Shown here in pieces: positions 18,678 to 28,275 of a stretch of 64,000 nt of DNA. The position numbers were made by a program, and so were the translations under genes. The notes under the pieces were generated by a model. The model was not told the origin of the DNA and did no database searches. It worked only from the letters and a program-made list of their open reading frames with translations. Location: contig NZ_JBFAHM010000005.1 of the NCBI RefSeq assembly GCF_040654195.1, forward strand, positions 186,001 to 250,000, read 5' to 3'. Numbering within the stretch: the stretch's first letter is position 1; the number at the start of each line of letters is the position of its first letter. The stretch comes from Hamadaea sp013361475 (GTDB taxonomy: Bacteria; Actinomycetota; Actinomycetes; Mycobacteriales; Micromonosporaceae).

Positions 18678-21600
18678 ATGCGACGACTCCACGCGCGCCC
18701 GGTGATCCTGCTGACCGCTGCGCTGCTGGTATTCAGCCTCACCCAGGCGGTCCCGGCAGCCGCCAAGCCCTACATCGCACCGTCGGCTCAGGACGACGGG
18801 CCGGTCGGCGGCCACTCGTTCACCGGCCGGCCGCCCGGAACCACCACCTTGTCGCGGTTCGCCCCCGGCGCTGTGTCCTGGCCGAAGCCAGGCCGGGCCG
18901 AGGTCAGCCTGCCCGGACCGCAACAACGCCAGGCGGGCACCGAGGGCGCCGTACAGGTCCCCGGCTCGCCGGTACGCCTCACCGCCGGACCCGACGCCCC
19001 GGCAGCTGTGTCGGTCGAATGGCTAGACGGCGCCCCGGCCGGAGGCGGCGGCGAGGGACCTGCGGTCCGGCTGTCGCGGTCAGACGGCCGGACCACACCC
19101 GGCACGGTGCGGATGAGCGTCGGATACGCCGGATTCCGCTGGGCCGGCGGCGCCGACTGGGCCTCCCGGCTCGCCTTGTACTCCGACGGCGCTCGCCTGG
19201 CCAGCACGAACGACGTGCGATCTCACACCGTGTCGGCGGACGTCGCCGTCGACACGGACACGGTCGTCGTCCTCGCCGCCGGGCCTGCGGGGGCAGGCGG
19301 CGACTACCGGACAACATCCCTGGCACCGTCGTCGACCTGGAGCGCCGGCGGCAACTCCGGCGACTTCGCCTGGTCGTATCCGCTGCGCCTGCCGTCGACC
19401 GTCGCGGGGCCCAGCCCGGCGGTCGCGATGTCCTACTCGTCGGCGTCGGTGGACGGCCGGATGGCGTCGGCGAACAATCAGGCGTCCTGGGTCGGTGAAG
19501 GCTTCGACTTCCAGCCTGGCGCCATCGAACGACGCTACCGCGGCTGCGCCGACGACATGGGCACCGGCGCGAACAACACCACCAAGACCGGCGACCTGTG
19601 CTGGCAGACCGACAACGCGTGGCTGGCATTGCCCGGCCACGCCGGTGAGCTGATCCGCGACGCATCCGACCCGTCTCGCTGGCACCTGCGCGACGACGAC
19701 GGCACCTACGTGCAGCGCAAGACCGGCGGCCCGAACGGCGACAACGACGGCGAATGGTGGCTGGTGCGGGCCACCGACGGCACCCAATACTGGTTCGGCG
19801 GCCGGACCGGTTCCAGCTCGACGCTGACCGTGCCCGTGTACGGCAACCACACGGGCGAACCGTGCCACACCTCGTCGTTTACCACCTCCGCCTGCACCCA
19901 GGCGTACCGCTGGCAGTTGGACTACGTCGTGGACACCCACGGCAACGTCATCACCTACACCTATGCCAAGGCGACGAACAAATACGGCCGCAACAACACT
20001 CCGGCCGACGACACCGTCTACGACCGAGACGGCTACCTGACGGCGATCGAATACGGCGGCCGCGCCGGCGACACCACAAGCGCACCGGTGCGGGTGTCGT
20101 TCGCCGTCGCCGACCGGTGCCTGTCCGGCTGTGCCACCAAGGACGCCGCCCACTGGCCCGACGTCCCATGGGACCGGGAATGCACCGCCGGCACCTGCGG
20201 CGTCACGCAGAACTCGCCCACCTTCTACAGCACCGTGCGGCTGGCCTCGGTGACCACCCAGGTGCTGTCCGGCTCGGCGTACCAAGACGTCGAACGATGG
20301 ACGCTGACCCACGCGTTCCCGGCGTCCGACCAGCCCACGCTGTGGCTGGACAAGATCTCACACAGCGGCCTGGCCGGAGGCATAGCCACGGTGCCGGACA
20401 CCGTGTTCACCGGGGTCGCGATGCCCAACCGTGTCGACACCAACTCCGACCAGTACCCGTCGATGACCCGCTACCGGCTCAAGACCATCACCTCCGAAAC
20501 CGGCGGGCGCACCGAACTGCTCTACTCGCCGGCCGACTGCGTAGCCGGCACTCGGGTTCCCGACACCGCCAAACTGCAGGACAACGTCCTGCGCTGCTAC
20601 CCGGTGAAGTGGACGCCCGACGGCGCGGCCAAGCCCATCACCGACTTCTTCCACCGTTACCTGGTCACCGACGTCGTCGAGGCAGACCTGTCCGGCCAGT
20701 CCACACGCGTGATCACCCACTACGACTACCTGGGCGACCCGGCCTGGCACTACACCGACGACGACGGCATCATCAAGCCCGCCGACAAGACCTGGTCGGT
20801 GTGGCGCGGCTACAGCGCCGTACGCGTCACCATCGGCGACCCCGGCCGGCAAACCGTACAGGAACACCGGTTCTTCCGCGGGATGAACGGCGACAAGCTG
20901 CCTACCGGCACGCGTACCGTGCAACTCCAGGCGATCGCCGCGGGATCCGTTCCGGCCGCAGCCGACGAGGACGCGTACGCCGGAATGCTGCGCGAAAGCA
21001 TCGTCTACAACGCCCCCGGAGGCGCCGAGGTCTCGGCGACCGCGTACGAGCCGTGGCGATCGGACCCGACAGCGACCAGGACGATCAACGGTTCCACCGT
21101 CACCGCGCGGCTGACCGACGTGGCGGCCACCCACACCCGCACCACGCTGGACGGCGGCCGGGCGCCGCAGACCACGACCGAGACCACCGTGTTCGACGGC
21201 TACGGCCTGCCGATCCAAGTCGAGGACCGCGGCGACGACACCGTCACCGGAGACGAGCAGTGCACGCTGACCGCCTACGTCCGCAACACCACGGCCTGGA
21301 TCGTCGATCTGACGTCTTCGGTGCGGACCTTCGCTCTGCCCTGTGACCAGACCGGACGCGGTGACCTGACCGGCGACGACATCATCGACGCCCAGCGGTT
21401 CTCCTACGACCAGACGACGTGGAACACCGCGCCGACCCGCGGTGACCTCACCTTGACCGAAGTCCTGCTCACCATCACCGGCGGCGTCATCGGCTACCAG
21501 GACGACACCCGCACCACCTACGACCCCCGTGGCCGGGCGCTCGACGTGACCGACCGGCGAGGCAACGTCATCCGCACCCGCTACACCCCGGAACTGACCG

Positions 21601-24600
21601 GTCCGGTCACCGCGGTGACCATCACCAGCCCGCTCGGCTGGACCACCACGACCACCCTGCAACCGGCCTGGTCACTGCCACTGTCGACGGTCGACCCCGA
21701 CGGCCGCCGCACCGACCTTTCCTACGACCCGCTCGGCCGGCTCACCGACGTCTGGCTACCCGGCCGCGCCAAAGCCACCGACACGGCCAGCCTCCGCTAC
21801 GCCTACACCGTGCGCACCAGCGCACCCAGCGTCGTCGCGACGACGAAGCTCACCCCCAGCGGCGGCTACACCACCTCCTACGCGTTCTACGACGGGCTGG
21901 CCCGCCCCCGCCAGACGCAGATACCCGGCCCAGCCGGTGGCACCCTGGTCAGCGACACCGTCTACGACTCGGCCGGGCGCGCCTACAAGATCCATCAGCC
22001 CTATCCGATCACCGCCGCGCCGAGCGCGAACCTGTTCGTGCCGACCAGCACTATCCCCACGGTCGACCTGCAGACCTTCGACGGCGCAGGCCGGGTCGTG
22101 GCCGCCATCCGCAAGACCAACACCCCGGCGGGCAGCGACGGCGGCACGGAACTGTGGCGGACCACCACCGGCTACGGCGGCGACCACGAGGACGTCACCC
22201 CGCCCAACGGCGGCATCGCCACCTCCACGTATTTCGACGCCAAGGGCCGCATCGTTCAGCTACGGCAGCTACGGCCCGGCGGATACGACACCACCAGCTA
22301 CACCTACGACCGCAAGGACCAGCTCATCGCGCTGACCGACCCGGCCGGCGCCCGCTGGACCTACTCCTACGACCTGCTCGGCAGGCAGACCACGGTCGCC
22401 GACCCCGACCAGGGCGTCACCAGCACCGAATACAACCGATTCGACGACCCGCAGACGGTCACCGACAGCCGCGGCGTCACCCTCGCCACCACCTACGACA
22501 CGCTCGGCCGCCGCGAAACCGTCCGCGACGGCACGGTCACCGGGCCCGTGCGGACCCGGTGGGTCTACGACCAGCTGGGCGACGGCAGCTCCGCGAAGGG
22601 CAAGCTCGTGAAGACCACACGGTACGCCGACAGCAGCGAGTACACCGTGGAACAGACCGGCTTCACACCCGACGGCCAGCCCACCGGCGTCGTCTACACG
22701 ATCCCCGACGTGCCCGGCAACACCGGCCTCAGCGGCCGCTACACCTACGCGTACAGCTATCACCCGGACGGATCGCTGGCCACCGTCGACCTGCCCGCCG
22801 CCGGGGACCTCGGCGGCGAACGCCTCACCCTCGGCTACACCGCGACCGGACTACCCACCACGCTGAGCACCGACGTCGGCGGCACATACGTCACCGGCAC
22901 CGACTACACCAAGTACGGCGAACTGGCGGTGCTGCACCTGCGCAGCAACGGCGGACCGCAAACCGACATCGCACGCTACTACGACAGCCGAACCCGGCGG
23001 CTCACCCAACTGCTCACCGTCGCCGCCACCCCCGGCACCATCGCCGACCAGCGGTACGCCTACGACGACGCCGGCAACGTCACCCAGATCTCCGACCTGG
23101 CCACCGGCGACCACCAGTGTTTCACCGCCGACCAGCTGCGCCGCCTCACCCAGGCATGGACCCCGGCAGACGGCGACTGCACCACCGCGCCGAACCTCGC
23201 CAGGCTCAGCGGACCAGCACCGTACTGGCACACCTACAGTTACGACACCGCCGGCAATCGCAGCGCACTGGTCCAACACGGCACCACCGACAAGACCACC
23301 ACCTACACCGTCAAAGCCGGCACACATCAGCTCACCGCCACCGCCGGGGCCACATCCTCCGCGTACACCTACGACCAGACCGGCAACACGCTGACCCGAA
23401 CCGGCCCGGCCGGGCAGCAGACGATGACCTGGGACCCCGAAGGGCACCTGGCGACCGTTCAGGACCCCACCGGCACGACCTCGTACCTCTACGACAGCGA
23501 AGGCAACCGGCTGCTACGCCGGGACCCGAAGGGCACCACGCTCTACCTGCCCATGCAGGAGTTGCGTACGCCGAAGGGCGCAAACGCGGCCGCGGGCGTG
23601 CGCTACTACACACACGCCGGACAGACCGTGGCCACCCGCTCCGCAGCCGGAGTGACCTGGCTGTCCGGCGACCACCACGGCACCGCCCAGATCTCCATCG
23701 ACGCCGCCCGGCAAACCGTCGCCATCCGCCGCGAGACCCCGTTCGGACAGCAGCGTTCGACCGGCGGCGACTGGCCATCCACGATGGACAAGGGCTTCGT
23801 CGGCGGCACCAACGACGACACAGGGCTCATCCACCTCGGCGCCCGGGAATACGACCCGGCGATCGGCCGGTTCATCTCGGTCGATCCAATCATCGACACC
23901 GCCGATCCGCAGCAGCTACACGGATACGCGTACGCCAACAACGCGCCGGTGACCGCCAGCGACCCCGACGGCCTGTCACCCGACTGGTTCAACGACATCG
24001 TCAACGGGGCGATCGGCGCCGCGTTCGGCCCGGCGGCTGGACCCATCGTCGCCGAACCCGCCGGGGTGGTGGCCGACGCCTGGTGGACGGCCACCTCCTG
24101 GTACGTCGGGCAGCTCTGGGAACACGCGGGCGACATCGCCTTCGTGGCCGGCGCCACCGCACTCATATGCATGGAAATCGTCATCTGCGCACCGCTGGCG
24201 CCGTTCGCTGGAGGCGTCGCTGTGGGATTCGGGATCTTGTCCGCGATCAAGTCCTGTTCCGGCGGTGACACGGTCGACTGCACCGTCGGCATCGGCACCT
24301 CCATCATCGGCCTGCTCTGCCTGGGCGCCTGCGCCCCCCGCGTCGAGTTCATCGACCAGACCGCCTTCGCATTCAGCGCCCTCTGGCTCGCGTGGCAGGG
24401 CAACCGAAGTCTGACGGAGTACCTGCTGGGGGGCGATCGGCACCTGTACAAGCGACCCAAGGTGACAGCCGGACGCGGCCACGCCACCAGAACCGGCGCA
24501 CGCGTCGAGGCGGGCGGCACCACCATCGTCCAGCCACAACCCCACCCGCCTCTGCGGCGTCCAACACCCCGGCACAACGCCACCGGCACGGGCGGAACCA

Positions 24601-24755
24601 ACCCCAAGTCGACCTCCCACGGCGGCAAAACTGTCCGTAGCGGCGGGAAGCGAACCACGAGCGGCGGCAAAGTAACCAGCAGGTCATCGACCGGTGGAAA
24701 GACCGCGCAACGCAAGGCCGCCCGGCCGATACCCTGGCGCTGGCACGGCGCCTAG
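18678..24755 (+). CDS. Second secreted Rhs/YD-repeat protein with hydrophobic, GGK-tailed C-terminus
   Basis: Rhs-family protein of 2025 residues with a signal peptide (LLTAALLVFSLTQAVPAAA). The shell has the same order as the first Rhs protein in this window: an N-terminal domain with SYPLRLPSTVAGPSP and SASVDGRMASANNQASWVG, long YD repeats, and the core end GRFISVDP...HGYAYANNAP...SDPDG near residue 1764. The 260-residue tip starts with WFNDIVNGAIGAAFGPAAGP and has hydrophobic helices (DIAFVAGATALICMEIVICAPLA; GIGTSIIGLLCLG). It ends in a basic tail with SGGKR, SGGKV and TGGKT repeats. No known nuclease or deaminase motif was seen. No immunity candidate follows: the next gene is on the opposite strand. 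Pore formation or membrane association is one reading of the tip. Confidence 0.9.
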   Translation: MRRLHARPVILLTAALLVFSLTQAVPAAAKPYIAPSAQDDGPVGGHSFTGRPPGTTTLSRFAPGAVSWPKPGRAEVSLPGPQQRQAGTEGAVQVPGSPVRLTAGPDAPAAVSVEWLDGAPAGGGGEGPAVRLSRSDGRTTPGTVRMSVGYAGFRWAGGADWASRLALYSDGARLASTNDVRSHTVSADVAVDTDTVVVLAAGPAGAGGDYRTTSLAPSSTWSAGGNSGDFAWSYPLRLPSTVAGPSPAVAMSYSSASVDGRMASANNQASWVGEGFDFQPGAIERRYRGCADDMGTGANNTTKTGDLCWQTDNAWLALPGHAGELIRDASDPSRWHLRDDDGTYVQRKTGGPNGDNDGEWWLVRATDGTQYWFGGRTGSSSTLTVPVYGNHTGEPCHTSSFTTSACTQAYRWQLDYVVDTHGNVITYTYAKATNKYGRNNTPADDTVYDRDGYLTAIEYGGRAGDTTSAPVRVSFAVADRCLSGCATKDAAHWPDVPWDRECTAGTCGVTQNSPTFYSTVRLASVTTQVLSGSAYQDVERWTLTHAFPASDQPTLWLDKISHSGLAGGIATVPDTVFTGVAMPNRVDTNSDQYPSMTRYRLKTITSETGGRTELLYSPADCVAGTRVPDTAKLQDNVLRCYPVKWTPDGAAKPITDFFHRYLVTDVVEADLSGQSTRVITHYDYLGDPAWHYTDDDGIIKPADKTWSVWRGYSAVRVTIGDPGRQTVQEHRFFRGMNGDKLPTGTRTVQLQAIAAGSVPAAADEDAYAGMLRESIVYNAPGGAEVSATAYEPWRSDPTATRTINGSTVTARLTDVAATHTRTTLDGGRAPQTTTETTVFDGYGLPIQVEDRGDDTVTGDEQCTLTAYVRNTTAWIVDLTSSVRTFALPCDQTGRGDLTGDDIIDAQRFSYDQTTWNTAPTRGDLTLTEVLLTITGGVIGYQDDTRTTYDPRGRALDVTDRRGNVIRTRYTPELTGPVTAVTITSPLGWTTTTTLQPAWSLPLSTVDPDGRRTDLSYDPLGRLTDVWLPGRAKATDTASLRYAYTVRTSAPSVVATTKLTPSGGYTTSYAFYDGLARPRQTQIPGPAGGTLVSDTVYDSAGRAYKIHQPYPITAAPSANLFVPTSTIPTVDLQTFDGAGRVVAAIRKTNTPAGSDGGTELWRTTTGYGGDHEDVTPPNGGIATSTYFDAKGRIVQLRQLRPGGYDTTSYTYDRKDQLIALTDPAGARWTYSYDLLGRQTTVADPDQGVTSTEYNRFDDPQTVTDSRGVTLATTYDTLGRRETVRDGTVTGPVRTRWVYDQLGDGSSAKGKLVKTTRYADSSEYTVEQTGFTPDGQPTGVVYTIPDVPGNTGLSGRYTYAYSYHPDGSLATVDLPAAGDLGGERLTLGYTATGLPTTLSTDVGGTYVTGTDYTKYGELAVLHLRSNGGPQTDIARYYDSRTRRLTQLLTVAATPGTIADQRYAYDDAGNVTQISDLATGDHQCFTADQLRRLTQAWTPADGDCTTAPNLARLSGPAPYWHTYSYDTAGNRSALVQHGTTDKTTTYTVKAGTHQLTATAGATSSAYTYDQTGNTLTRTGPAGQQTMTWDPEGHLATVQDPTGTTSYLYDSEGNRLLRRDPKGTTLYLPMQELRTPKGANAAAGVRYYTHAGQTVATRSAAGVTWLSGDHHGTAQISIDAARQTVAIRRETPFGQQRSTGGDWPSTMDKGFVGGTNDDTGLIHLGAREYDPAIGRFISVDPIIDTADPQQLHGYAYANNAPVTASDPDGLSPDWFNDIVNGAIGAAFGPAAGPIVAEPAGVVADAWWTATSWYVGQLWEHAGDIAFVAGATALICMEIVICAPLAPFAGGVAVGFGILSAIKSCSGGDTVDCTVGIGTSIIGLLCLGACAPRVEFIDQTAFAFSALWLAWQGNRSLTEYLLGGDRHLYKRPKVTAGRGHATRTGARVEAGGTTIVQPQPHPPLRRPTPRHNATGTGGTNPKSTSHGGKTVRSGGKRTTSGGKVTSRSSTGGKTAQRKAARPIPWRWHGA

Positions 24756-24762
24756 ACCCTGG

Positions 24763-24799
24763 GTGGTGCCTGGAGCGGCATGGCGGCTTCAGGCACCAC
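24763..24799 (+). terminator. Terminator-like hairpin after the second Rhs gene
   Basis: GTGGTGCCTG (24763-24772) pairs perfectly with CAGGCACCAC (24790-24799) around a 17-nt loop, 8 nt after the Rhs stop. There is no T-tract, as is usual in actinomycetes. Confidence 0.6.
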
Positions 24800-25043
24800 G
24801 ACCAGCGGGCCGCCAAATCATGGCGGCTTTCCTAAAGTCCCGTTCCTGGCGACCCGGGTACGGTCGCCTTCGCTGTGCCGCCCGACTCGTCGCATGTTCC
24901 ACCAGCGACGTGCCGCACCAGCAGTTGCATGCGGCGCCCAAGGTTTCCGGGCCGGCGAGGCAACGCGGATGCGTCAGCAGCGCAGATGCGTCGCCATACG
25001 TGCCCCGCGCGAAGATTGCTCCCAGCCCGTTCCGGATAGGTGA
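24800..25043. other. Convergent intergenic gap
   Basis: Lies between the ends of the Rhs gene and the minus-strand SARP-STAND gene. No gene was seen. Confidence 0.4.
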
Positions 25044-28000
25044 TCACTCGCAGCGCTGACGGTCGCTGGCAGATGCGGCCCCGGACTCGGCCTGGGCGAG
25101 CAGGCTGGCGGCGCGCCGGGCTCCGTCGGGGTGGTCGAGTTCGGTAAACAGCGCCAAAGCCTCAGCTGCCCGTTTGGCAGCTTGAGAAGGTTCGCAATAG
25201 TCGACCGCGATGGCGGCCAGAACCAGGAGCGCCTCGGCCTCCTGGACGCGCCGGCCGGCCTGCTGTGCGATGGCCAATGCGGCGTCGGCTGTCGTGGTGG
25301 CCGCGTCGTGAAGGTTGAGTATGCGATAGCAATCGGCCGCCCCGGTCAGCGCCTGGCCTTCTACGTCGCCACTACGGCTATCACGGCCGAGAACGATGGC
25401 CTGTGCGTACACGTCGGCGGCGATGCGATGATCTCCTGTCGCGCTGTGGACGGCGGCCAGCGTGTTGAGGACATGGCCGTGCAGCCAAGGGTTCTCGACC
25501 TGCTGTGCGATCTTCTGAGCCGCCTGGGCCTCTGTCAGGGCAAGGTCGAGCTGGCCGTTCCGGCGGTGGAAGCCGGCCAGGTTCTTGAGCGCGTGAGCCT
25601 GCCCTTCCTGGTCGCCCTCGGCGCGGAAGGTGGCCAGCGCCCCTTCCGCGGCCGTCTGAGCCTCGTCGAGGCGGCCGAGCAGCCACAATGCGTATGACCA
25701 GGTGATGTTCATGCCTGCGGCCAGCGAGGTCGTCGTGTCCGCCAACAAGGCCGCGGCTTGACGCAGGCATTGTTCGGCCTCGCGAAGCATGCCGAGCTCC
25801 AGGAGCACGCCGGCGAGATTGTTCGCGGTGATGACCTGTGTCGTGGAGTCCCCGCTCGCGCTGCTGGCACGCAGGGCGGTCCGCAGATAGGGCAGCGCTT
25901 GCCGTGGCAGCCCGTGCACGCGCATGACCGCGGCGAGGTTGTTGTTGGCCGCGAACGTGCCGTCGGTCCATCCGGCTCGCTCGGCGGCGGCCGCGGCGGA
26001 GTCGAACGCGTCGACGGCCCGCTGATAGTTGAGTCTTGCGTAGCCGACCCAGCCGGCGATCAGGTATGCGACCGCTTGACCGTGGTCGTCCTTGTCTCTA
26101 AGCGCCGCTCGTAACGCGTTGTCTGCGATGGCCGACCCGTCCGCGTAGGACGACCTGATCATGAGGTAGCCGCGCAGGGCGTCGGCGATCAGCCACGCCG
26201 CCGGGCGCGGGCCGTCGTCTGCGGCTCGGGCGACCATCGCCACGATATTGACGCGCTCGCCGTCCAACCAGGTGAGGGCCTCCTCGCGGCTGGCGAACGG
26301 TTGTGGTGCACGGGCGTCCGGGCGGGCCCGCGCGGGTAGGCGCGCGGCGCCGCCGGTCAGGTCGGCGGCGCGGTCGGAGCGTGCGAGATACCACTCGATG
26401 AGGCGGTGTACTGCCAGCGCGCAGTCTTGTAGGCCGTCCTCCCGGATAGCGAGTCGATCGGCGTAGGAGCGGATCAGATCGTGCAGTTCGAACCGGCCGG
26501 GCCGTGGCGCAGCCAGCAGGTGCGCGTTCACCAGCCGGTCGAGCAGGGCTGCGGTGGTCGCCGGATCGGTGTCGGCAAGGGCTGCGGCGGCGTCGACCGT
26601 GATGTCGTCGCCTGGGGTGCGGCCCAGCAACCGCAGCAGCCGGCGGGCTGAGGCGGGCAGGCGGGTGTAGGACAGGTCGAACGCGCCAGCCACGCCGATG
26701 TCGCCGTCCACCGTGAGATGGGCGATCCGGTTCTCCCGCAGCGTGGCGACGTAGTCGGTGACAGGCCATTGCGGGTGTGCCACGAGGTTTGCCGCAGCGA
26801 TTCGCAGCGCGAGCGGTAGGTCGCCGCACAACCGTGCCATTTCGGTGACAGCGGGTGCGTTGAGTCTCGTCCGTCGGTAGCCGATCATGGAGGTGAGTAG
26901 TTGCTGGGCCTCATCCGACGGCAGAGGGCCGAGGACGACGACTCGGCCGCCATGGCTGGCGACCAAGCCCGTAAGGCGGTCGCGGCTGGTGACGACGGTC
27001 AGACAGCCAGGTGCGGCCGGCAGCAGCGGCCTGACCTGGTCGGCGCTGCTCACGTTGTCGAGCAGGACCAGCATCCGTCGGCCGGACAGGCGTGAGCGGA
27101 ACATCGCCGCGGCGTTGTCCAGATCGGTGGGGATGTCCCTGCTTGCCACACCCAACGAGGCCAGCAGACGGCCCAGAGCATCGACTGGGCTCATCGGCGC
27201 GTCCGCGGCGTAGCCGCGCAGGTTGACGAACAAGGTTCCATCGGGATAACGGTCGGCGGCCTGATGACCGAAGCGCACCGCCAACGCGGTCTTCCCAGCA
27301 CCGGGCACACCAACGACGGCGATGAGCGTTTGGCTGTCCGCGGCGTCGTGCAGCTGCGCCAGCTGTTCGCTGCGACCGACGAATCCGACCACATCGCCGG
27401 GAAGCTGGGCCGGCTGGGCGGTGCGCGCAGAGATGGTGGCGGGCGGGGCCACGGTGGCCGCGCCCGCAGGGCCGTCATGCAACAGTTCACCGAAGATCGA
27501 CTGGATGCCGGCCGCGGGGTCGATCCCCAGCTCTTCCCGCAGCCGCAGGCGAAACGCGTGATACACCTCGATCGCCTCGGCGGTCCGGCCGCAATGGCGC
27601 AGGGCCGTCAGCAACAGCTCGATGAATCGTTCTCGCATCGGATGTTGCTGCTGCAGCGCCGTCAACTCGGCGACCACCTCGGCGGCTCGGCCGCAGGCTA
27701 GGTCGTCCTGGATGCGGCGTTCGATCAGGTCGAGTCGCAGTTGCGTGAGCCGGTCGGACTCCCGGCGCAGGGGTTCGGCCTCGGCGACGTCGGCGTAGGG
27801 CTCGCCCCGCCACAACAGCAAAGCGCGGTGATGTTGCCGCGCGGCACTGTGTTCGCGGGCCTGGTCGGCGTCGAGCTCGCCAGGGTGGACGACCAGTAGA
27901 TAGCCGGGCGGCCGGTGAGCCAGCCGGTCCTGTCCAAGGACACTACGCAGCCGGTGTACATACACCTGCAAGTTCGTGCGGGCTGAGGCGGGCGGGTTGC

Positions 28001-28157
28001 CGTTCCACAGCACGTCGATCAGACGGTCGACGGCGACAACTTCGTTGGCGTGCACCAGCAGCAGACTCAGCAGCAGCCGCTGCTTGGTCGAGGTCAACGT
28101 AATCCGTCGGCCGTCGTCGTCCTGCACTTCCAGTGGCCCGAGTACCGAAAACCTCAC
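25044..28157 (-). CDS. SARP/AfsR-like regulator: wHTH-BTAD-NB-ARC-TPR
   Basis: Regulator of about 1037 residues. The start is one of two adjacent GTG codons (28160/28157) behind GGGGGG, giving VRFSVLGPLEV, the usual beginning of this family. An OmpR-type winged helix (residues 10-90, TKQRLLLSLLLVHANEVV, RTNLQVYVHRLRSVLG) is followed by a BTAD domain (to about 240, ELGIDPAAGIQSI). The NB-ARC/STAND ATPase has P-loop GVPGAGKTALAVRF, Walker B RMLVLLDNV, sensor LTVVTSRDRLTG and GDLPLALRIAA. About 400 residues of TPR repeats close the protein. Relatives such as AfsR activate secondary metabolism and development after ligand- or partner-driven ATPase switching. It is divergent from the secreted-protein genes at 28276 onward, which are plausible targets. 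Confidence 0.9.
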   Translation of the reverse strand: MRFSVLGPLEVQDDDGRRITLTSTKQRLLLSLLLVHANEVVAVDRLIDVLWNGNPPASARTNLQVYVHRLRSVLGQDRLAHRPPGYLLVVHPGELDADQAREHSAARQHHRALLLWRGEPYADVAEAEPLRRESDRLTQLRLDLIERRIQDDLACGRAAEVVAELTALQQQHPMRERFIELLLTALRHCGRTAEAIEVYHAFRLRLREELGIDPAAGIQSIFGELLHDGPAGAATVAPPATISARTAQPAQLPGDVVGFVGRSEQLAQLHDAADSQTLIAVVGVPGAGKTALAVRFGHQAADRYPDGTLFVNLRGYAADAPMSPVDALGRLLASLGVASRDIPTDLDNAAAMFRSRLSGRRMLVLLDNVSSADQVRPLLPAAPGCLTVVTSRDRLTGLVASHGGRVVVLGPLPSDEAQQLLTSMIGYRRTRLNAPAVTEMARLCGDLPLALRIAAANLVAHPQWPVTDYVATLRENRIAHLTVDGDIGVAGAFDLSYTRLPASARRLLRLLGRTPGDDITVDAAAALADTDPATTAALLDRLVNAHLLAAPRPGRFELHDLIRSYADRLAIREDGLQDCALAVHRLIEWYLARSDRAADLTGGAARLPARARPDARAPQPFASREEALTWLDGERVNIVAMVARAADDGPRPAAWLIADALRGYLMIRSSYADGSAIADNALRAALRDKDDHGQAVAYLIAGWVGYARLNYQRAVDAFDSAAAAAERAGWTDGTFAANNNLAAVMRVHGLPRQALPYLRTALRASSASGDSTTQVITANNLAGVLLELGMLREAEQCLRQAAALLADTTTSLAAGMNITWSYALWLLGRLDEAQTAAEGALATFRAEGDQEGQAHALKNLAGFHRRNGQLDLALTEAQAAQKIAQQVENPWLHGHVLNTLAAVHSATGDHRIAADVYAQAIVLGRDSRSGDVEGQALTGAADCYRILNLHDAATTTADAALAIAQQAGRRVQEAEALLVLAAIAVDYCEPSQAAKRAAEALALFTELDHPDGARRAASLLAQAESGAASASDRQRCE

Positions 28158-28275
28158 CACACCCCCCGGCAGTCGCGGACGGCCCGCCCGCGCAGACCCA
28201 CCGTATAGCAGCGTGCAAGTACGCGTGTAGTGCCGCGACGGACGCTGGCTGTCTCGCCTCGAGCCCAGGAAGAAG

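Noticed and set aside
19080..24268. Long open frames antisense or out of frame to the second Rhs gene (up to about 700 codons)
   Set aside because: They are low-complexity Arg/Gly/Val-rich shadows of a G+C-rich gene, without ribosome sites or motifs.
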